A DNA stretch of 64,000 bases from Cryomorphaceae bacterium 1068 (GTDB lineage Bacteria > Bacteroidota > Bacteroidia > Flavobacteriales_D > Cryomorphaceae), in the NCBI GenBank assembly GCA_027214385.1, contig JAPVXR010000018.1, positions 1-64,000 of the forward strand, given 5' to 3'. Every line of letters starts with the position of its first letter. The first letter of the stretch is position 1. The notes under the pieces are model-generated. The model was not told where the DNA came from. It saw only the letters and a list, made by a program, of their open reading frames with translations, and made no database searches. This document shows positions 1 through 7,066 of the stretch, in pieces. The position numbers and the translations under genes are program-made.

Positions 1-100
1 ATCATTGAAACTGCTACTCCCTCAAGAGGGAGACAAAATCACGGATGTTTTGAGTAGTACCTGTTGGTTACCCACTCAAAAAATGAACTTGGGCATGTGT

Positions 101-116
101 CCCCCGCTGGCGGGGG
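101..116. repeat. GC-rich REP-like hairpin in leading intergenic DNA
   Basis: Bases 1-178 hold no convincing gene. Within them a six-base-pair all-G/C hairpin (CCCCCG, loop CTGG, CGGGGG) stands out in much more AT-rich surroundings. A second copy of its right half (CGGGGGTGG) recurs near 143-151. No T-tract follows on either strand, so it is not a standard terminator. GC-rich palindromes of this kind are common as scattered intergenic repeats in Bacteroidota; that assignment is inference. Confidence 0.4.
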
Positions 117-178
117 TGGATTCTGTGAGGCACGAACAGAAGACGGGGGTGGGATTGCGGATGGTTTTTTTCTGTTCC

Positions 179-550
179 CTACAGCCGACGCCTGTCCACA
201 TGATCTATAGGAGCATCGGGCGCATCGCGCTGTATGGCGAAAATAGCCTTGTCTACAGATTGAAAACTGGTGTAAAGCTTGCTCCTGTACAAAACCTCGA
301 AAGGATCGTCGCTGACATGATCGAATAGATAGTGCTTGTCATCATGGTGTTTCTTCCGATCAAAATGACGCTTTTCGACGTGCGTTTTTATGGTATTGAT
401 ACGCTTTTCCAGTTCTGACAAAGACAAGGATACATTCTTTACCGAGACAAGGCATCGCGCGTTGACTGACCACAATTCCCAATTGTAAGTGCCGTCAGCA
501 TTGTTGGTAATCTCAAATCTTGGGTAATCTACATTCTCTGTTTGACTCAT
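179..550 (-). CDS. YegP/DUF1508-like small protein
   Basis: A 123-residue protein beginning MSQTENVDYP. Two segments resemble the beta-beta-alpha units of the YegP (UPF0339/DUF1508) family: residues about 10-50, with an aromatic strand pair (YNWELWSVNA) followed by a helix rich in Leu/Glu, and residues about 82-115, with a strand (EVLYRSKLYTS) followed by a helix with VDKAIFAIQ. The family is cytoplasmic and has no firmly established function. A Lys/His/Asp-rich linker near residues 56-72 separates the two units. The reading frame stays open upstream to 601, but the ATG at 550 starts the first recognisable unit and avoids a Trp-rich extension. Similarity is weak, so the family call is tentative. 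Confidence 0.5.
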   Translation of the reverse strand: MSQTENVDYPRFEITNNADGTYNWELWSVNARCLVSVKNVSLSLSELEKRINTIKTHVEKRHFDRKKHHDDKHYLFDHVSDDPFEVLYRSKLYTSFQSVDKAIFAIQRDAPDAPIDHVDRRRL

Positions 551-789
551 GGCAATAAGATTTTGGTTAGACCAATGCCAAATCCATTGCAGCAACGCCA
601 TCTGTGAGTGCTTTCATTCTTCTGTTTGCTCCCCTCAAAGCCTCACTGCTCGGATAGGTATGCGCAAGATAGAGAAGGAAGGTGAAAGCATAAATAGGAA
701 ATTTCCTGTTTTTTCTGAGGAAAAATCCTTAAAAAACTCAGGGTTTTTCCTGTACGCTGTTTCAAACGTAGGGCCTATGTTTGTATCGA

Positions 790-891
790 CCAAAACGCGC
801 TGTTCGGACTTGGTGAGACTTGTCTGAATATTTAAAGCGACATCTTCATAAAGGTGAAGCCCCTTCTACCGTGAGCAGAAGGGGTTTTTTT
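790..891 (+). ncRNA. candidate small RNA ending in intrinsic terminator
   Basis: A plus-strand terminator with no plus-strand gene before it implies a non-coding transcript. A TATGTTTG box (776-783) matching the Bacteroidota -7 consensus TAnnTTTG would place the start near 790 and give an RNA of about 100 nt. A second short stem (CATCTT with AAGGTG, 841-857) sits just before the terminator. The weak point is the absence of a clear TTG at -33. The start is therefore inferred and the transcript might begin earlier, for instance near the hairpin at 718-751. Confidence 0.35.
860..891 (+). terminator. Rho-independent terminator
   Basis: An eight-base-pair perfect stem (CCCCTTCT with AGAAGGGG), a nine-base loop and a run of seven T on the plus strand. 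On the minus strand no T-run follows the hairpin, so it does not serve the DUF4287 gene downstream of which it lies. Confidence 0.85.
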
Positions 892-983
892 CTTTTGGGG
901 TGGTCAAGCTTCGTTTGAACTGACAAGAGAGGCTCGAGAAGTCCTGGGTGGTAGGTTGAACTTCAAGAGTCCAAGTCTTGTTT

Positions 984-1193
984 TTATCCATTCTGATTGA
1001 GAAACAGCTTTACAATGGTTTGCGCTTGAAAATGACCAACCTGATGTTTCTCCTTGAGAAAAGCATTCATCTCCTTTTTATCTGAAAGGCTCTGATTTGC
1101 TAATAAGGCTATCCACTCTTCAAGAGATTTTCCCGTTTTATCTTTCAGATTCTTAACAATAGCATTTTCCATTTCGCGAGGTGTCAATCCCAT
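984..1193 (-). CDS. DUF4287-like small protein
   Basis: A 69-residue cytoplasmic protein. The pattern NLKDKTGKSLEEWIALL followed by a helix with EMNAFLKEKHQVGHFQAQTIV matches the DUF4287 family, whose members share TGKS-x2-W and a GHxxA-like segment. The function of the family is not established; members are small and helical. The whole protein is domain, with no signal peptide or membrane segment. It is transcribed alone and divergently from the barrel protein at 1478. The segment 1194-1477 between them carries a plus-strand promoter near its end and otherwise nothing I recognise. Confidence 0.65.
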   Translation of the reverse strand: MGLTPREMENAIVKNLKDKTGKSLEEWIALLANQSLSDKKEMNAFLKEKHQVGHFQAQTIVKLFLNQNG

Positions 1194-1459
1194 TAGTATG
1201 CGCTTTTAAGTGAAACAATAATCGGCATCCGAAAATATGATTAGAGACGGTCTTCTGCTGTCAACCACTTCCGATGACTTTTCCAAAATTAATGGAATCA
1301 TTCCACCTGCATCAAAACTGTTCTCGTTTACTTCCCTTGGCTCGGTGAGAGCGCTCCCCTGTCGCTGAGTTATAATCCTTCCTCACTCAGGCTTACTTGG
1401 TTTACAGGTGGTGATCATAAGCTCTATATTTTTCCAAAGATGCTTACCTTGCAGGTAAC

Positions 1460-1467
1460 TACTTTTG
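1460..1467 (+). promoter_or_regulatory. -7 promoter element of outer-membrane barrel gene
   Basis: TACTTTTG matches the TAnnTTTG consensus. The ATG at 1478 lies ten bases after it, so transcripts would have almost no leader. No clear TTG lies about 20 bases upstream; the nearest candidate is a T-rich stretch at 1430-1436. Confidence 0.5.
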
Positions 1468-1477
1468 AACTATCCAC

Positions 1478-2125
1478 ATGAGATTTATTGCATTTATTTT
1501 GTTCTGTACAATTAGCCTTGTAGGCATGGGACAAACAGACAGCACCGCAACGGCTGTTTCTGACCAAACGGCTGAGCCCGAAGAAACAGAAGCCGAAAAG
1601 AAAAAGCACGCACGCGTGAGTGACTTTAAGGCTTATGCGGGAGTTACGCTGAGTGACATAATCATCAACGACAGTAAGTACGAAAGCACTGGTTCTGCCG
1701 GCTACAATTTGGGTGGCTCATATAGACGCGGACGGCTATTCTATTGGGAAGTCGGAGTCAGATTTAATGGCTCGTCCATCGCTTTGGATGAAAGCAATTT
1801 TTCTAGTGAAGAGACCCTGAACATGCGGCAATTGGATTTCCCCGTTTCGCTTGGAATAAACGTCTTATCTCCATTGAGACGAGTTGTTGGCCTGCGCGCA
1901 TTTGTCGGTGGTGTACCGGGAGTGCTTTTGGACGTGTCCAACAACAAATTCGATTTGACCATTGATGATTTCAACAGTGGCCAATTTATGGGACAAATCG
2001 GAGTAGGTGTGGACGTTTTGTTCCTGTTTGTTGAAATTGGTTATAACCAAGGGGTCACTGACTTGCTGGAAGATGTTGACTCCAAACTGGCTCAAGGTTA
2101 TTTCAATCTTGGGGTTCGGTTTTAG
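1478..2125 (+). CDS. outer-membrane beta-barrel protein (PorT-like/OMP_b-brl_2 type)
   Basis: A 215-residue precursor with a Sec signal peptide (residues 1-19, cleavage after GMGQ region), then a charged Glu/Lys-rich linker (about 30-45), then alternating hydrophobic/polar strands ending in FNLGVRF. The terminal Phe is the classic signal for insertion of barrels by the BAM machinery. Repeated Gly-aromatic strand patterns (GAYNLGGSYRRG-like, EVGVRFNG, GQIGVGVDVLF) suit a small eight-stranded barrel. Such proteins in Bacteroidota range from porins to T9SS assembly factors; nothing here fixes the role. Transcribed alone, convergent with the T9SS cargo at 2228. The 102-bp gap 2126-2227 shows no strong terminator. 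Confidence 0.6.
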   Translation: MRFIAFILFCTISLVGMGQTDSTATAVSDQTAEPEETEAEKKKHARVSDFKAYAGVTLSDIIINDSKYESTGSAGYNLGGSYRRGRLFYWEVGVRFNGSSIALDESNFSSEETLNMRQLDFPVSLGINVLSPLRRVVGLRAFVGGVPGVLLDVSNNKFDLTIDDFNSGQFMGQIGVGVDVLFLFVEIGYNQGVTDLLEDVDSKLAQGYFNLGVRF

Positions 2126-2227
2126 GGGTTAGGATTTGACTTCGAAGGGTTCTCCATACTATTCCTTCGTTCCTCAGGAATCTGTCGAACTGACAAATCG
2201 ATTACTCCCCTTTGATCAGTGAGACTG

Positions 2228-2923
2228 CTACTTCGCCTTCACCATCCTTTTGACACCATAGCTCGAGCGATCTGCGCTTAGGAACTGTACGAAGTACATG
2301 CCCGCAGGAAGATGGCTCACATCTACCTTTTCAAGAAGCGATACGCTAGCGTATGATTCGATCACTTGTCCACTTAAATTAAGAAGGCTGAGCGAGTACA
2401 AATCTTGGCTGCCTTCAATTTGAAAATAAGTATCAAATGGAGAAGGAAATACCTTGAAGTCATTGTCTTCTCCACCATAATGAGCCGTGGAGGTCAGAAC
2501 TTCCTCTACACCACCGACGATATTCAGCACATCCCAGTTTCCAATAAATATCCCCGGCAGGACTTCAGTCTCTTTCCAGAATAGCGTGTCTGTCACCGTG
2601 CAGATGATTCCCTCAATGGTATTGGTAATGGCTACGGTTACTTCCATAGAATCCGTGATGGGCACCATATGATCAAATAGCACCTGTCCTTGTTCGAATG
2701 CGTCTCCCGAAGTGGCATCTTGAAAAACCACTTCACCCGAGAAGGTGGTCACTTCCCACTCGCAGGTATTGGCAAATCCCGAAGGAATAAGGAAAAAGCC
2801 CGGGTGGTACAACTGAACATAAGCCGTATCGGATGCTGACACTGAGAGTCCCATGCTTGAACACTGTCCGTTTGCAAAAAGAGTGGCTGAGACCAAGATG
2901 ATCGAGGCGATGATTTTTTTCAT
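2228..2923 (-). CDS. secreted protein with T9SS type A sorting domain
   Basis: A 231-residue precursor: signal peptide (residues 1-19, ending FANGQ), a unique domain of about 130 residues with two Cys pairs, and a C-terminal T9SS type A sorting domain from about residue 155 (FKVFPSPFD, then LNLSGQVIES, LPAGMYFVQFLS and a basic tail). The sorting domain directs export through the outer membrane and attachment to the surface. The cargo part resembles PKD-like beta domains (PGFFLIPSGFANTCEWEV) but I cannot name it. The upstream region 2924-3058 contains a 7-bp hairpin (CGGATGA/TCATCCG, 2943-2961) in the leader and a TATCTTTA box on the minus strand at 3009-3016, a possible promoter. Confidence 0.75.
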   Translation of the reverse strand: MKKIIASIILVSATLFANGQCSSMGLSVSASDTAYVQLYHPGFFLIPSGFANTCEWEVTTFSGEVVFQDATSGDAFEQGQVLFDHMVPITDSMEVTVAITNTIEGIICTVTDTLFWKETEVLPGIFIGNWDVLNIVGGVEEVLTSTAHYGGEDNDFKVFPSPFDTYFQIEGSQDLYSLSLLNLSGQVIESYASVSLLEKVDVSHLPAGMYFVQFLSADRSSYGVKRMVKAK

Positions 2924-3058
2924 AGTGGTAGTTCCTTATTTCGCGGATGACGAACTCATCCGGAGATTGGTTGTATGCCCCCTCGGAGTATTCTCGCTAC
3001 TCAGCGAATAAAGATATCGGCTATTCTTTAGAACACTTGCGGTTAAATGGCAGTTGGC

Positions 3059-3754
3059 CTACTTAAACATCTCCTTCATGGAGTCTAAACAAGGGGAGAT
3101 ATCAAAGTAGAAGCCCTCGATCTTTTCAGGATTCTTAGCAACGGTCAAGTAATCATAATGTTCGATCAAACTCTGACCGCGGAATTCGTATCCCATGATG
3201 CTAAGCACAGCGTACTCATGAGAAACATACAGCACATAAAAAGCCGTCTCTTTTTCGAGCCCGTCTCCCGAACTGAATAGTGCATCCAATACCATTTGCA
3301 TTTGACTCAATCGCTCATTAAACTTCAATATCTCCTGAAGTTCGTCCAGCGCATACAACTGGGAATTGATAGCAGTTAAGTTAAAAGGGCTCTCTACCAA
3401 AACGGAGTCTGCAAAATCACAGATTTTCTTCAGTTCAGGTTCCGTGGGGTTCTCCTTTCGCGCCAGCGTTCTCAAACTATCCTCATAATCAGATTCGCCG
3501 TAAGGAGAGTAGGCGTCTTGAAAAGAGTAGCCATAATACAGATACCTCTTTTCTTTTAAGGTCATAGTGGTATCGGCGTTTTGGAATCTTTCTAAAAGAT
3601 CAGGGTAGTAGAACTCCGACTTTTTCTTTGAAATTTCCTTTTTGATGGTTTTGTAATCGGGTTTCTCCGGCTTTACATCCTGAGTGAATCCCATAATGGA
3701 AAATACAAAAAAAACCACGGTCAGTAATTGTCCTTTTTTCATTTTCTGTTTCAT
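3059..3754 (-). CDS. DUF4919 family secreted protein
   Basis: A 231-residue protein with a signal peptide (hydrophobic stretch about residues 9-22, MGFTQ) and a helical body typical of DUF4919: KPDYKTIKKEI near the start, LYYGYSFQ around residue 72 and a C-terminal GFYFDISP segment. The family is found almost only in Bacteroidota, is predicted periplasmic or surface-exposed and has no known function. The context (T9SS cargo downstream with 135 bp between, di-haem gene cluster upstream) does not define a role. A second ATG four codons in (3742) is an equally good start, since MKKGQLL is a standard signal-peptide beginning. Confidence 0.75.
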   Translation of the reverse strand: MKQKMKKGQLLTVVFFVFSIMGFTQDVKPEKPDYKTIKKEISKKKSEFYYPDLLERFQNADTTMTLKEKRYLYYGYSFQDAYSPYGESDYEDSLRTLARKENPTEPELKKICDFADSVLVESPFNLTAINSQLYALDELQEILKFNERLSQMQMVLDALFSSGDGLEKETAFYVLYVSHEYAVLSIMGYEFRGQSLIEHYDYLTVAKNPEKIEGFYFDISPCLDSMKEMFK

Positions 3755-3855
3755 TTTATTCTGTGCCTATTCTGTCCATCCATTTCGGATGCTCTTCAAA
3801 TTGAATGGAATCTGCTGACTGTAATGTGCAGCTTCCGCAAGCTTACAAAAATACT

Positions 3856-4959
3856 TCAAAAAGGATTGGCGTATTCGGGATTGGTAGCCAGTGACTCATC
3901 GGTGAGGGTGTGCAGAAAGTTTACCAGATCCGTCTTGTCCTGATCGGTGAGGAGAAGTCCTGTAGGTTCGGTGGCAAGAAGGGCTCCATCCAATGAGGCC
4001 GATATCTTGATGCCCTCATTGTAATGATCGATTACCTCCTCTAGAGTGGAAAATCTTCCGTCATGCATGTAGGGAGGTGTCAAGGCGATATTCCGCAGAC
4101 TCGGCACTTTGAAGCGGCCTCTATCGGCAGGATTTCCGGTAGCGGCTTGGCGACCTACATCTTGAATCTCGGCATCGGTATCCATTCCATTGTTCATGTA
4201 GAGGTCGTTCTCAAAATTTGGTCCGCCGTGGCAATGCTGGCAGTCGGCTCCTGAAACTTCGGGAAAGAAAGGGTTGTATTCCGTTTCAAACAATTCCAAC
4301 CCGCGCATCTCGCTTTCGGTCAGCTCTTCCAGTCCCATTTTGAATCGGTCGTACTTTGAATTACCCGATACGATACTGAGCATAAACTGCTCCATGGCCA
4401 ATCCCATTTTCCCGGGTGTCACCTCATCGCTGCCAAAGGCTCTTATAAACTGATCGCGGTACATCTCGCTGTCGCTAAGCTTAGCCACTACATTATCCAA
4501 TGTCTCGTCCATTTCAAGCGGATCTTGGATAGGTTTCAAGGCTTGATCTCTCAATAAGTTGGAGCGTCCGTCCCAGAAGAACTCATTGGTATGCCACGCC
4601 ATGTTGAATACGGCCATCGCTTGTCTCCCTCCGGCTATGCCATCTACACCGATGGAAAATCGGGCTGTATCCGAAAATCCCGTGTTTTGGTTGTGGCAAG
4701 AGCCGCAAGACATCACATTGTTCTTAGAAAGCATAGGCTCAAAGAAGAGCATCTTTCCCAGCTTTACTCCTTCCACTGTTAGCTCATTATCTGCTTGCAA
4801 AGCTTGTGGCGGAGGTAATCCCTGCGAATCGAAAGCATATGGAGTATCGTCAAAAACTGCCGGGTCGGGCGTATCCGTTTGCTCATTGTCGTCATCGTCT
4901 TGGCAACCCACAGCCACCATGAGAATGAGAAAAAAGAAGGCGTAAGTAAAAGTCTTCAT
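3856..4959 (-). CDS. di-haem cytochrome c peroxidase/MauG family lipoprotein, third gene of MbnP unit
   Basis: A 367-residue lipoprotein (lipobox VGC, Cys19) of the bacterial di-haem peroxidase family that includes CcpA, MauG and MbnH. Two c-type haem motifs are visible: CGSCH at residues 85-89 and CQHCH at 240-244. A WDGR motif at 129-132 between them corresponds to the conserved inter-haem region, and a late PYMHDG with VPSLRN marks the usual C-terminal segment. Such enzymes act in the periplasm, either reducing peroxide or performing long-range oxidation of a partner protein. Its gene follows the second di-haem gene by only nine bases, and both follow the MbnP gene, so co-transcription is likely. 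Which of the two enzymes, if either, modifies MbnP is unknown. Confidence 0.85.
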   Translation of the reverse strand: MKTFTYAFFFLILMVAVGCQDDDDNEQTDTPDPAVFDDTPYAFDSQGLPPPQALQADNELTVEGVKLGKMLFFEPMLSKNNVMSCGSCHNQNTGFSDTARFSIGVDGIAGGRQAMAVFNMAWHTNEFFWDGRSNLLRDQALKPIQDPLEMDETLDNVVAKLSDSEMYRDQFIRAFGSDEVTPGKMGLAMEQFMLSIVSGNSKYDRFKMGLEELTESEMRGLELFETEYNPFFPEVSGADCQHCHGGPNFENDLYMNNGMDTDAEIQDVGRQAATGNPADRGRFKVPSLRNIALTPPYMHDGRFSTLEEVIDHYNEGIKISASLDGALLATEPTGLLLTDQDKTDLVNFLHTLTDESLATNPEYANPF

Positions 4960-4968
4960 GCAGTTGGT

Positions 4969-5994
4969 CTATGGTGTATGATTCGTATTGGTAATGAAAT
5001 CAGTATCGGTGAGTGAATGTAAGAAAGCTATTAAGTCTTCTCTTTCCGCATTAGTGAGTTCAAAGCCCTGAATCTGCTCTGATTTATTGGGGTGCTCCTC
5101 CCCTCCCGATTCGTAGTGTAGGATCACCTCTTGCAGCGTGGCCATAGACCCGTCGTGCATGTATGGCCCCGTGACTTCCACATTTCGCAGCGACGGCACT
5201 TTAAAAAGCGCTTCATCTGCGTCGAGTCCCGTCAATCGTTTACGCCCAATATCGGCGTAGGCGGCATAGAGTCCGTTATTGCCAAAGGAATAATCGGTGA
5301 GGTTAAATCCCGAGTGGCAAGAGCTGCATGCCAGCTCATCGCTGAAGAAGAGGTCCATCCCTCGCTTCTCAGATTCGTTGAGTGCAGCTTCATCTCCTTG
5401 AAGGAAGTATCGATCGTAGGGAGCGTTTCCGCTGATCAAGGTGCGTTCAAAATTAGATATGGCTCGTGTGATCACGAATGCGTCCGGGGCCCGATCATAG
5501 GCTTCCAGACTCATCTCCACATACTCGGGGTTTTGGTTCAGCCTTTCGGCAATGAGTAAGATATTAAAGTCAAACTCATTGTGCTCTTGGATGGGCACAA
5601 GCACCTGCATTTCAAGTGTGGGCACACCTCCTTCGCGCATGAAGTAAGGTTGGTAACCAACATTGGCCAAGGAAGGCGAATTGCGTGTTCCGGGTGCATC
5701 ATCTACCCCCAAGCTTACGCTGAACTCATCGCTAAAGGCTTTTCCCGGAAGGTGACATGAACCACAACTAATGGAAGAATCTCTGGAAAGAATGGGATCA
5801 AAGAACAGCTTCTTTCCCAAATTGTAACTGACTTTAGTGAAGGGATTGTCGTCGGGAAATTCCATGGAAGGAAATCCGTCGGGGATGACCAAGAGGGCTT
5901 CAGAGCGATCAGGGGTATTCGAATCCCCATTGTCTTTCTCACAAGAAAGCATCACTCCACAAATCAAGCCCCACAACAACCATCTCTTACCCAA
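4969..5994 (-). CDS. di-haem MauG/MbnH-like lipoprotein, second gene of MbnP unit
   Basis: A 341-residue lipoprotein (lipobox LSC, Cys18) with haem motifs CGSCH (residues 77-81) and CSSCH (223-227). The family matches the neighbouring di-haem protein, but the inter-haem WDGR motif is absent: the corresponding place reads FMREGG (about 118-123). Since electron transfer between the haems passes through this region in the family, the change suggests that the two paralogues do different chemistry. The gene lies 12 bases after the MbnP gene and nine before the third gene. In methanobactin operons an MbnP-MbnH pair forms a kynurenine on MbnP that is needed for copper binding; by analogy this gene is the better-placed MbnH candidate. 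That functional step is inference. Confidence 0.85.
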   Translation of the reverse strand: MGKRWLLWGLICGVMLSCEKDNGDSNTPDRSEALLVIPDGFPSMEFPDDNPFTKVSYNLGKKLFFDPILSRDSSISCGSCHLPGKAFSDEFSVSLGVDDAPGTRNSPSLANVGYQPYFMREGGVPTLEMQVLVPIQEHNEFDFNILLIAERLNQNPEYVEMSLEAYDRAPDAFVITRAISNFERTLISGNAPYDRYFLQGDEAALNESEKRGMDLFFSDELACSSCHSGFNLTDYSFGNNGLYAAYADIGRKRLTGLDADEALFKVPSLRNVEVTGPYMHDGSMATLQEVILHYESGGEEHPNKSEQIQGFELTNAEREDLIAFLHSLTDTDFITNTNHTP

Positions 5995-6006
5995 AACGAA
6001 AGGTTC

Positions 6007-6978
6007 TTAGTTCTTTCTGACAACGAGCTTTTTTATTGCTCTCAACTCGGTATCGTTGTACAAGCTCACCAGGTATAGCCCTTCGTGCAGGCCATTCACA
6101 TCAAGTTGATACCCTGAGTTCACTTGGTTTCTCTGCAGTACTATTTTGCCTTGAATGTCCCTTACCACTAGGTTGTAGAAATCACCTGCATCCGTAGCAA
6201 AGTTCAATTGCACTGAGCCATTATCCGTAGGGTTAGGAAACAAGTTGAATTTCAACAGTTCGTTCTCATCTTCTGTGCTCAACGGAGCCGAAGTGATAGA
6301 GAAAACACGTTCAGACATATTGATCAAGGTCTCCAGAGCTAGACCTTCTTCCCCGTGAGAAAAGACCGTACCGTCCAAGTTCATATTGTACAGAAAATTC
6401 TCCGTATCGGCCTTCAAATAGATGTTCACATCATCTTCATTGGCAGGCATGTTCACTTCAAGACTCACCTCAAAGTAATTCACATTGCCCAATCCATGAA
6501 TGCTGTATTCTTGCGAAGTGCTGACGATGTCGCCTTCTACAGCTACAAAGCGGTAACCTGAAATCCATCCCCAGTGCATAGACGGGTTCTTTGGCGCAAG
6601 CGGATGTGCAGGTGGCCATGCAGAAGGGTCTCCATTGTTGTTACCGGGATCTACTCCTACACTGAAGGAAATCATCTCAATGTTTTCAGCAAAGAGCTCG
6701 CCCAAATCGATCGTCGGAGACTCATCACCTTGTACCAAAGCGTACACATCGTCGTAGGTAGTAACATTACCACCGTCGTGTGTGACCTTAAAGCCTGATA
6801 GGTAATACTCCAATCTATTAAAAGTGAATTCTGCATCGAGATTATTTACTCCTTGAACGTTCCAAGCGAGTTCCTCTCCATTGAGAAGGTGATCAATGGT
6901 TACACTGACATTGGTTTGAGCGAAGCTCGAAGATCCGCAGAGTAAAAAAAGTCCAAGTATAAGTTTCTTCATATCCAT
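6007..6978 (-). CDS. MbnP-like copper-binding protein with T9SS sorting domain
   Basis: A 323-residue precursor with a signal peptide (to about residue 21, SSSFAQ). Residues about 23-235 match the MbnP family: the strand FNRLEYYLSGFKV (53-65), FSVGVD (105-110), HPL (125-127) and the Trp-rich block MHWGWISGYRF (134-144). In studied MbnP proteins a Trp is converted to kynurenine by the di-haem enzyme MbnH and the product binds copper. Residues about 245-323 are a T9SS type A sorting domain (FNLFPNPTDNGS, ending in a Lys/Arg-rich tail). The protein is thus predicted to sit on the cell surface, unlike the periplasmic MbnP of methanotrophs. It heads a three-gene unit with two di-haem proteins. ATG at 6972 (MKKLIL) is an alternative start. 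Confidence 0.8.
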   Translation of the reverse strand: MDMKKLILGLFLLCGSSSFAQTNVSVTIDHLLNGEELAWNVQGVNNLDAEFTFNRLEYYLSGFKVTHDGGNVTTYDDVYALVQGDESPTIDLGELFAENIEMISFSVGVDPGNNNGDPSAWPPAHPLAPKNPSMHWGWISGYRFVAVEGDIVSTSQEYSIHGLGNVNYFEVSLEVNMPANEDDVNIYLKADTENFLYNMNLDGTVFSHGEEGLALETLINMSERVFSITSAPLSTEDENELLKFNLFPNPTDNGSVQLNFATDAGDFYNLVVRDIQGKIVLQRNQVNSGYQLDVNGLHEGLYLVSLYNDTELRAIKKLVVRKN

Positions 6979-6992
6979 CTATCTTTAACACC

Positions 6993-7020
6993 ATTCAAGA
7001 CAATTCGGTTCGCCTTGAAT
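6993..7020. promoter_or_regulatory. inverted repeat in front of MbnP unit
   Basis: A perfect 7-14-7 inverted repeat (ATTCAAG ... CTTGAAT) lies 15 bases upstream of the MbnP start. A TATCTTCG box (minus strand, 7025-7032), one base off the TAnnTTTG consensus, would put transcription start inside or just before the repeat. It may be an operator or a leader hairpin; no T-run follows, so it is not a terminator for the upstream SDR gene. Confidence 0.4.
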
Positions 7021-7066
7021 CACACGAAGATAAAAAAACTTTGTCAGGACATCTCCTAACTCAAGC

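Larger units (their letters stand above)
551..983. other. 433-bp gene-free stretch with several hairpins
   Basis: No protein-coding gene is convincing here; the open frame at 549-827 on the plus strand lacks family features and runs against a structured sequence. The stretch holds a 12-bp palindrome (AGGAAATTTCCT, 696-707) followed by a T-run, an 11-bp stem with a 12-base loop at 718-751, a TATGTTTG box at 776-783 and a strong plus-strand terminator at 860-891. Together they suggest one or two small plus-strand transcripts between minus-strand genes. From 892 to 983 I see nothing. Confidence 0.5.

Noticed and set aside
5-328. Open frame of 107 codons at the window start, plus strand
   Set aside because: It overlaps the YegP-like gene on the other strand, runs through the GC-rich hairpin repeat and shows no family features.
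549-827. Open frame of 92 codons, plus strand
   Set aside because: It begins inside the start of the opposite gene and reads through palindromes and hairpins; composition is not protein-like.
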